DNA from: an uncultured Rickettsiales bacterium
GTDB lineage: Bacteria; Pseudomonadota; Alphaproteobacteria; Rs-D84
Reading direction: 5' to 3'
Assembly (NCBI GenBank): GCA_900546225.1
Contig: URBZ01000001.1
Location: 124,001 to 188,000, forward strand
Length of the DNA stretch: 64,000 nucleotides
Shown: positions 58,140 to 64,000 of the stretch, piece after piece
Numbering within the stretch: position 1 is the stretch's first letter
Layout of the letters: each line of letters begins with the position of its first letter
Notes under the pieces: generated by a model
The model's input: the letters and a program-made list of their open reading frames with translations, nothing else
The model's database searches: none
Told to the model about the DNA's origin: nothing
Translations under genes and position numbers: made by a program

Positions 58140-58169
58140 GTCCAAATTTAGCCATCGCTAGATTTGGAC
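58140..58169. promoter_or_regulatory. operator-like palindrome, upstream copy
   Basis: A 30-base palindrome: GTCCAAATTTAGC (58140-58152), CATC, GCTAGATTTGGAC (58157-58169), with one mismatch. It sits roughly 46-75 bases upstream of the predicted transcription start of LicD operon 2. Confidence 0.55.
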
Positions 58170-58232
58170 AGTCACCACACTTGAAAACACGGCAATATGC
58201 GTCACCTGTGATGCATTTTTCTATTTTGTAAC

Positions 58233-58260
58233 AAAAAAACGCCCAAACGGGCGTTTATTT
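58233..58260 (-). terminator. terminator of ppiD
   Basis: ACGCCC-AAAC-GGGCGT with a T run on the reverse strand just after the ppiD stop. Confidence 0.8.
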
Positions 58261-59683
58261 ATTTTGCAAAGAATTTATCATAAACCTTGTGATTGATTTT
58301 GACCGGATACGTCCGAATCAGGAACGAATTATAATCGTCCGTGATTTCACGCGATTGGGTTGATGCCAATTCTTTGCGCAAATCGGCCATCTTTTTCGTA
58401 TCAACGGTTGGTGCAACCGCGTCACCCGTGTGCAATACATAGAACGCGTCCGCGGCACTGACGATTGAATTGTCATTTGCATTTGCGCGGAACGCCGCAA
58501 CCAGTACGTCGGTTGGTGCGCCCGATGTGCGCGACACCGTCGCGGATTTGGTTGATAATTTCTTGCCTGCAAACTTGCCGTCTTTGTTCAAATCGACCAA
58601 GATTTCATTTGCACGAACATACGCCTGTTTGCGTTGGGCATCACGCTGCCAATCAGCAATCAGGTTCTTTTTAACCGATGCAAATTCGGCATTGTGCTGT
58701 GGGTCAATTTTATCAACACGTACAATTACAAATCCCTGCTTGGTTTCGGTCAGCTCACTTTCCAGCCCAGCGTCCATATCAAAGATTTTTGCAACCATTT
58801 TGTCGGTCAAAATCGCGTCCGCCGGACGACCGTCCGCCGCGAATGATTTCAATGATACGTATTTCGCATTGTGACGTTTTGCCGCGGTTGCCATGGATTC
58901 GCCCGCGATAATGTCATCTTCGACCTTTTGCGCGGTGGCCAACGCCGCGTCATAACTGTCGGGCTTTGACATATCGGCCGGAATCAAGACATACGATACC
59001 GTGCGGTGTTCTGGCACGACCTGGGGGTGCGCCGCATAGTATTCTTGCAACTGGGCATCGGTTGGCTGACCAACCTTGAAATCAGAAAACTTTACCGTTG
59101 CGTATTCAATCTTTTTCTGGCCATATCTGGCGTTATATGCCGCGGTCAGTGCAAACTGTGGCACATTCATCGGCACGGCGATTGGGCCCAATACATAACC
59201 ACGCAAAACCTGATTGCGCAAGACGTTTGCAAATGCGTCCTCGCTGTATCCTGAATTATGCAGCACCACATCAAACAGGTATGCGGAAAAGCGGCCATTG
59301 CTCTGAAATTCTGGGAATTCGCGAATTTCGCGCGCGATGCGACCATCGGTCACAACAAAGCCCAAATCGTTTGCACGATTTTCAACCATACGCTGTGTCG
59401 ACAGGTCACCCAAAACGCGGGCGGTAAATTGCGCCCCCGTCTGTGCATCGGTATAGACCGCCCGCTGTTGTTCACGGGTCATCTGGGCCAATGCGCGACT
59501 GCGTTCGGCATTGTATTCTTGCATTGTCACGTCGGCATTTCCAACGCGAACCAGTGTTGTGTCGCCACGGCTGCCACCGAAAACCCATTCGGCAACGCCC
59601 CAACCGACAAACGAGAAAGCCAATATAGCAATCAGAAATTTTGCCAATGGCTTGTCTGCTGCATTACGTAAATATTCTAGCAT
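58259..59683 (-). CDS. ppiD: PpiD-like periplasmic folding chaperone
   Basis: A 474-residue inner-membrane-anchored protein that helps secreted proteins fold as they leave the Sec translocon. A cytoplasmic N-terminus MLEYLRNAADKPLAKF, one membrane helix (about 16-36), a SurA-like N-terminal chaperone domain (VTMQEYNAERSRALAQM onward) and a degenerate parvulin region with KQGFVIVRVDKI. The start at 59683 follows AAGGGGAAC. Divergent from tpiA, 68 bases away. Length is shorter than E. coli PpiD (623), as in other alphaproteobacteria. Confidence 0.9.
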   Translation of the reverse strand: MLEYLRNAADKPLAKFLIAILAFSFVGWGVAEWVFGGSRGDTTLVRVGNADVTMQEYNAERSRALAQMTREQQRAVYTDAQTGAQFTARVLGDLSTQRMVENRANDLGFVVTDGRIAREIREFPEFQSNGRFSAYLFDVVLHNSGYSEDAFANVLRNQVLRGYVLGPIAVPMNVPQFALTAAYNARYGQKKIEYATVKFSDFKVGQPTDAQLQEYYAAHPQVVPEHRTVSYVLIPADMSKPDSYDAALATAQKVEDDIIAGESMATAAKRHNAKYVSLKSFAADGRPADAILTDKMVAKIFDMDAGLESELTETKQGFVIVRVDKIDPQHNAEFASVKKNLIADWQRDAQRKQAYVRANEILVDLNKDGKFAGKKLSTKSATVSRTSGAPTDVLVAAFRANANDNSIVSAADAFYVLHTGDAVAPTVDTKKMADLRKELASTQSREITDDYNSFLIRTYPVKINHKVYDKFFAK

Positions 59684-59751
59684 TTGTTCCCCTTTTGCGT
59701 TACCATAGCAAAACGACAAGAGAAAAATCAACGAAAAAAAGGGGAAAAACC

Positions 59752-60453
59752 ATGAAAATTATTGCAGGTAATTGGAAGATGAATGGTACGCGCGCAGCGT
59801 TGGAAAATATGCTGCATGCGTTGCGTGATATTGTCACAAATAACCGCGTAATTCTGTGTGTGCCATTCACAATGCTGGGCGCGCATTCTGAAAACGTCGC
59901 ACTGGGCGCGCAAGACGTCAGCACCCACGACCATGGCGCATTCACGGGCGAGGTTTCCGCCCCCATGATTGCGGATACGGGCGCAAAATACGTAATCGTT
60001 GGCCACAGCGAACGTCGCATGTACCACGGCGAAACAAACGACATTGTCCGTCACAAGGCCGCCGCCGCAATCGCATCCGGCCTGACCCCTATTATTTGTG
60101 TGGGCGAAACAATGGACGAAAAACAGGCCGGCAAAACCATGGCGATTATTGAATCGGGCGTTCGGGAATCTGTGCCAACAGACGCGCGTAATGTTATTGT
60201 CGCATATGAACCACGTTGGGCGATTGGCGCGGGTCTGACCCCCACAGCCACAGAAATCGCCGCGGCGCACACACTGATTGCAAATACACTGGCCGATATG
60301 GGCTTGGACGGCACGCCGGTACTGTATGGCGCAAGTGTCAAGGGGGCAAATGCCGCCGAAATCATGTCGATTGCGCACGTTGATGGTGTATTGGTTGGTG
60401 GCGCGTCCTTGAAACCTGATGATTTCATACCTATAATAACCAGTGTGAAATAA
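59752..60453 (+). CDS. tpiA: triosephosphate isomerase
   Basis: A 233-residue glycolytic enzyme interconverting dihydroxyacetone phosphate and glyceraldehyde 3-phosphate. It has IIAGNWKMNGT, the catalytic His in VIVGHSERR, the catalytic Glu in VAYEPRWAIGAG (usually AIGTG) and YGASVKGANA for phosphate binding. Slightly shorter than the usual 250 residues. The start at 59752 follows AAAAGGGG. grpE follows after 60 bases. Confidence 0.96.
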   Translation: MKIIAGNWKMNGTRAALENMLHALRDIVTNNRVILCVPFTMLGAHSENVALGAQDVSTHDHGAFTGEVSAPMIADTGAKYVIVGHSERRMYHGETNDIVRHKAAAAIASGLTPIICVGETMDEKQAGKTMAIIESGVRESVPTDARNVIVAYEPRWAIGAGLTPTATEIAAAHTLIANTLADMGLDGTPVLYGASVKGANAAEIMSIAHVDGVLVGGASLKPDDFIPIITSVK

Positions 60454-60513
60454 GGTTACATTTGCATGGGTGGGCGTGCCCCACCCTGCGCTTACAAGTT
60501 GATAGGTATAATT

Positions 60514-61062
60514 ATGCAAGACGAAAACAAACCAGAAAAAGAAGTAGAAATCGAAACCGTATCGGTTGACACACCCGCCCCCGACATGCAACAGCCAGAC
60601 AACACGCACGATGATGCCGTTGCTGAATTGGACGCGTTAAAGGTTGAATTTAACGAACTGAACGACAAATATTTACGCAGTGTTGCCGAATTGGAAAATA
60701 CCCGTCGTCGCGCCGCATTAGATGCGGAATCACGCGCCCGCAATCGCGCAATGAACGTGGCCAAGGAATTTTTGCCCGTGATGGACGCCATTGTCGCCGC
60801 GCAAAAACACGCACCAGACGATGCTGGCATTCAATCCATGGCACGCGCAATGGAATCTGCATTTGCACAAATCGGTATTGTCAAAATTGATTCCGTGGGT
60901 CAGGTTTTGAACCCGCAATTCCACAACGCAATTCAGGTTGTGCCCGCACCCGCGGACGCAAATCCCGCACCTGCGCCAAACACAATCGTGTCTGAAATGC
61001 AGGCGGGTTACATGTTCGGGGACAGTGTCCTGCGCACAGCGATGGTTGTGGTATGTAAATAA
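60514..61062 (+). CDS. grpE: GrpE nucleotide exchange factor
   Basis: A 182-residue cochaperone that releases ADP from DnaK. An acidic N-terminus, a long coiled coil (about 35-95: ELDALKVEFNELNDKYLRSV), and the C-terminal beta domain (LNPQFHNAIQVVPAP, MQAGYMFGDSVLRTAMVVV). The start at 60514 gives a normal N-terminus, though its ribosome site is weak. On the same strand as tpiA. dnaK is not in the window. Confidence 0.93.
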   Translation: MQDENKPEKEVEIETVSVDTPAPDMQQPDNTHDDAVAELDALKVEFNELNDKYLRSVAELENTRRRAALDAESRARNRAMNVAKEFLPVMDAIVAAQKHAPDDAGIQSMARAMESAFAQIGIVKIDSVGQVLNPQFHNAIQVVPAPADANPAPAPNTIVSEMQAGYMFGDSVLRTAMVVVCK

Positions 61063-61088
61063 AAAACGCCCAAACGGGCGTTTTTTTA
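61061..61088. terminator. bidirectional terminator
   Basis: AACGCCC-AAAC-GGGCGTT with A and T runs, between grpE and the convergent unknown gene. Confidence 0.85.
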
Positions 61089-61505
61089 TTTTGTCTTTTG
61101 GGCCATTTCGGCACGAATCCGTTCAACCTGCTGAGAATTATCACACTCCGAACACTTTGCAAAATTTGTGTGAACTGTTTTCAAGAATTCCACCTTGGCA
61201 GCATTACCAACATATGACGTTTCTGGTATGCGCAATGCCAAACCATTTCCGCCCATATAACGACTGATATGTCTGCGGGGCAAAAAACCATTGCGACGCA
61301 ACAAGTATTCGCATACGTCTATGTTTTCTGGACGTGTCATAAAACAATAGAAATATACCAGACCATTTGTCGCACGTAAAAATGTCACGGTTGAACATAA
61401 ACTGGCCAACAAATCGGCATCTGCCGCAGATGTCAACGACAACGAACGTGTCGATGTCTTGTTAAAGTAATCTTTGATGCGTTCAACACACGAATAAACT
61501 TTCAT
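61086..61505 (-). CDS. unknown protein, 139 residues
   Basis: A soluble 139-residue protein without signal peptide or clear motif. It has a helical N-terminus (MKVYSCVERIKDYFNK), a hydrophobic middle (SLCSTVTFLRATNGLVYFYC) and a CSEC pair near the end that could bind metal. It has its own promoter and terminator. Not recognised. Confidence 0.65.
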   Translation of the reverse strand: MKVYSCVERIKDYFNKTSTRSLSLTSAADADLLASLCSTVTFLRATNGLVYFYCFMTRPENIDVCEYLLRRNGFLPRRHISRYMGGNGLALRIPETSYVGNAAKVEFLKTVHTNFAKCSECDNSQQVERIRAEMAQKTK

Positions 61506-61530
61506 AATATATGCCTTTGATTTTTGACAA

Positions 61531-61558
61531 ATATTACTACACGTTTATATTTTGTCAA
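61531..61558 (-). promoter_or_regulatory. promoter of 139-residue protein gene
   Basis: Reverse strand TTGACA (61558-61553), 16-base spacer, TAATAT (61536-61531), 25 bases before the start and starting just after the stop of the upstream autotransporter. Confidence 0.6.
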
Positions 61559-61562
61559 GCAG

Positions 61563-64000
61563 TTATATGCCCAAACGGTGTTTCAGTTTCAACATAAATA
61601 TCGATTCATCGCCAAATTCATCGGTATGATTTGGGTTCACACGATATATAAAACCAATCGCACCATCAGTAAATGCCCCCAGCGCACGACGATATGTTGC
61701 GGTGAAACGCACCTCGCGATTTTCGGGCGTCAAATCAACATCGCGCACACCGGCATTTGTGATTGCTATATCATATTTTCCGTCTGCAACCTCTATAATA
61801 TCATAATCCGCATGCGAATATTGCATAACCCCACGATTTACCCCCAGCGGACGCGCCACTGTGAAATTAAAGTTGCCCCAATCTACGCCGGCCGCAATCG
61901 CATCAGAATAAATATCAGACATACCCAAGATAAAATCGCCCCCCGTCATATCAGATGTCGTACGTGCAAACGTCCCGCGTACGCGCAGTGTCAAATTATT
62001 CGTTGGCCGATATGACAATTCGGAATCAATATACATCGTATCACCCGCGCCCAGATTCAACAGCCCCCCCGTCTGGGCCCCCAGCAAGGTATTTGATTCA
62101 TGTGCATTACCAAATGCGGTTGTAAAGCCAAATTTATCGCCGCGCCACGCAATGTGCGATTGCGCCCCCGAAATCATACCCAGACGCGCAGGTTCATATT
62201 GCGACGAAATTGTTGGGTCATTTTCCAACAGTTCTTCGTCGGTAATTGCACCCGAAAACGCGCGCGCGCCAAATGACCAACGACCACTGTTATAAATCGC
62301 GTCGGTCGTAACCGCATTGGACGCCAGATTCAAAATCGGATTCGACATACCGTCAAAGCGCGACGCGCCATCGGTCAGATGATGCTGATATCCCGCGGCA
62401 AAGTTCCATGCGCCACGCGCATAATCCATATGTAATGTATCCAACCCGCCCATATTGTCATTATACGCACGTGACGACGTCGTCATTGAAAATCCAATAT
62501 TGCCGATTTGTGTACGTGGTGTGGCGCGATTATCAACACGAAATTCGCCCAAAACATCACCCATATACAGCCCACGGCGCGATTGCGCGCCAACCGCAAA
62601 CTCATTTTTCCAAATACGCGGCAACGCCATTTCGCCATCAATGCTTTCCAATTTATCAAAGAATGGTGCGCTGATTGTTGCCATACGTGGACTGAACGCC
62701 GACGACGTACGGAACGTGGTGTTCGTCGCCGCACGCCAGTACGCATTGCCGCTGCTGGAAACAATTTTGCCATCGGTATAGTAATACAATTTCTTGGCCG
62801 GTGTGGTTGCACGCGCAACGTTTATCAGGCCGTATCCGAATACTTCTTTGAATACGTCCAGATAGTTTTCGCCACCCGAACGCCAACGCGCATCATATTC
62901 ATTTGGCAATGTGTACATGCTCTTCAAATACGAAATCAATGCGTCCTTGGTCATTGATGTACCGGTATCGGTCGATCCCAAGAATGGCCCATCGGCCGTC
63001 AACGCCAACAACATAAACAACTGTTTATTATTCAGATAATCAAATGCGGACTTTACCGCGCCCGCCGCACCGGCCGCCGCCGCCACCGCCAATTCATCGG
63101 TCAGCCCCGTTGCCGCAAAGCACCATGGGTCAATCGCCGCCGTGCCACGTCCCGCCGCACCGCATGCGCGCGCCTTGTAATATTTATCATCAGACGTATC
63201 GTCCGGCGTACCATTGTTTGTTGACCATTGACTGAGCGCATATGCCCCACTGGGTGAATACCCCGCAACACTGTCCGCCGTGGTTGTACCCTTGCTTCCC
63301 GTTTGACCAACCGCGACAACCGACATAAACAGGTGTTCCAAATTCGGGAAAACCAATGGCGCAGAATTTTCAAATGTCGCCTCTAATGTTTTGCCCGACC
63401 ATGCGCTGTCTGTTTCAAATGCACCGGTCGAGAAAATTACCAACGGCGAAAATGTTGAACCCAACCCGCCAAAGAACGCCGACGCATCAGTCCCCGGCAA
63501 CGCGTCCGCACCACCGACGCCATCGGTCGTATTCACATCATAATATTGGTTCACAAATTTTATAAATGCGGCCTGCAACTTGGTACTGTCTGTTCCAACA
63601 GACAAAACATCACTGATTGTTTTGGTATCGCGCGAATGCAATGGCGAAATCACAGACGCATTTGCGATAATGTCTGGACGCGAACGTCCGCCGGCCAAAT
63701 CGCCCGCCGCCCACAACGCACCCGATTTCAACAGTGCCTTGTAATTATAGTAATCTGTATCTGCGATTTTTTTTGTCTGGGTAATCGTATTGTTTGCCAA
63801 TGTGTACGCCGCATTGTTCATGTACAACGCACCATCAGCACCAATATAGCCATTATATGTTGTTGTTCCGTCGGTTGCGACAACAGCATTTCCCGTACGC
63901 GTTACGGTGTAAGTTTTTCCGTCCAATGTCAATGTATCACCCGTGGCCAACGCGTCACCCGCCATGGTGTACGATCCAGCATTTGTTGCCGTCATACTGA
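61563..64000 (-). CDS. autotransporter with degenerate subtilase-like passenger (5' end outside window)
   Basis: The last 810 or more residues of a larger protein; the frame stays open to the window edge, so the ATG at 63995 is probably internal. The passenger has S8-protease hallmarks: VVAVGQTG, SPSGAYALSQW, WCFAATG and FGYGLINVARAT. At the expected catalytic GTSxAAP position, however, the sequence is ELAVAAAAGAAGAVKSAF, with no Ser. The C-terminal half (from about LPRIWKNEFAVGAQSRRGLY) is a beta-barrel typical of subtilase autotransporters, ending LKLKHRLGI. Probably a surface protein that is no longer a protease. Confidence 0.75.
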   Translation of the reverse strand, partial: SMTATNAGSYTMAGDALATGDTLTLDGKTYTVTRTGNAVVATDGTTTYNGYIGADGALYMNNAAYTLANNTITQTKKIADTDYYNYKALLKSGALWAAGDLAGGRSRPDIIANASVISPLHSRDTKTISDVLSVGTDSTKLQAAFIKFVNQYYDVNTTDGVGGADALPGTDASAFFGGLGSTFSPLVIFSTGAFETDSAWSGKTLEATFENSAPLVFPNLEHLFMSVVAVGQTGSKGTTTADSVAGYSPSGAYALSQWSTNNGTPDDTSDDKYYKARACGAAGRGTAAIDPWCFAATGLTDELAVAAAAGAAGAVKSAFDYLNNKQLFMLLALTADGPFLGSTDTGTSMTKDALISYLKSMYTLPNEYDARWRSGGENYLDVFKEVFGYGLINVARATTPAKKLYYYTDGKIVSSSGNAYWRAATNTTFRTSSAFSPRMATISAPFFDKLESIDGEMALPRIWKNEFAVGAQSRRGLYMGDVLGEFRVDNRATPRTQIGNIGFSMTTSSRAYNDNMGGLDTLHMDYARGAWNFAAGYQHHLTDGASRFDGMSNPILNLASNAVTTDAIYNSGRWSFGARAFSGAITDEELLENDPTISSQYEPARLGMISGAQSHIAWRGDKFGFTTAFGNAHESNTLLGAQTGGLLNLGAGDTMYIDSELSYRPTNNLTLRVRGTFARTTSDMTGGDFILGMSDIYSDAIAAGVDWGNFNFTVARPLGVNRGVMQYSHADYDIIEVADGKYDIAITNAGVRDVDLTPENREVRFTATYRRALGAFTDGAIGFIYRVNPNHTDEFGDESIFMLKLKHRLGI

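Overview
The window comes from a Gram-negative alphaproteobacterium. A CcrM-type DNA methyltransferase with the CcrM-specific C-terminal domain, an NrdR-Slt-RnhB-Pgk gene run, ClpP-ClpX, PpiD, GrpE, RecO and ribosomal genes fit that class. A secreted choloylglycine hydrolase, a Chlamydia-Pmp-like autotransporter, LicD-type surface decoration genes and many secreted cysteine-rich proteins suggest an uncultured, host-associated, probably gut lineage. The style recalls the Enterousia/RF32 group from memory only; nothing could be searched. There is no prophage, CRISPR array, integrase or transposase. The code is standard and most genes are housekeeping.

Layout. 1-3.8 kb: a leader with a terminator, a tandem lipoprotein pair, a Cys-rich secreted protein, pth and a small outer-membrane barrel. 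3.8-8.4 kb: polA, tRNA-Ser, cysS. 8.4-11.6 kb: surface proteins and structured leader RNA A. 11.6-19.3 kb: clpPX, a small helical protein, ccrM, then the operon nrdR-slt-rnhB-pgk. 19.3-22.0 kb: two small secreted proteins behind structured leader RNA B, a DsbA-like protein and recO. 22-31 kb: rpsF-rpsR-rplI, a MotA/MotB-like pair, two repeat-rich islands each holding a near-identical GIY-YIG gene, and LicD operon 1. 31-37.7 kb: an Arg-rich protein, a ClpB without N domain, a DUF4301-like protein, rpmB, tRNA-Leu, a YgiW-like protein and mscS. 37.7-46.2 kb: three large paralogous Cys-rich secreted proteins around infA. 46.3-53.4 kb: a Pmp-like autotransporter with its own structured leader, a DUF1015 protein, a bile-salt-hydrolase-family enzyme and a DUF5662-like protein. 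53.4-58.2 kb: tRNA-Gln followed by tRNA-derived tandem units, tag, and LicD operon 2. 58.2-64 kb: ppiD, tpiA, grpE, an unknown protein and a truncated autotransporter.

How the genes work together. Much of the window builds and controls the cell envelope. Two operons share the order secreted Cys-rich protein, LicD transferase, CDP-sugar-alcohol-type nucleotidyltransferase, which suggests decoration of a surface molecule with a phospho-polyol or phosphocholine. Several surface genes are preceded by a promoter, a structured RNA of roughly 190-240 nt and a terminator hairpin just before the ribosome binding site. Two of these leaders (A at 10383-10588 and B at 20125-20318) share one architecture: a conserved GTGTT loop, stems that change by compensatory substitution, and a built-in antiterminator. 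This is the strongest candidate for an undescribed element here. Other notable signals are the palindromic repeats flanking both GIY-YIG genes, units downstream of tRNA-Gln and tRNA-Leu that look like tRNA 3' ends split by an insertion, twin operator-like palindromes around the promoter of LicD operon 2, and a DNA polymerase I with Gln in place of the usual motif-A Glu.
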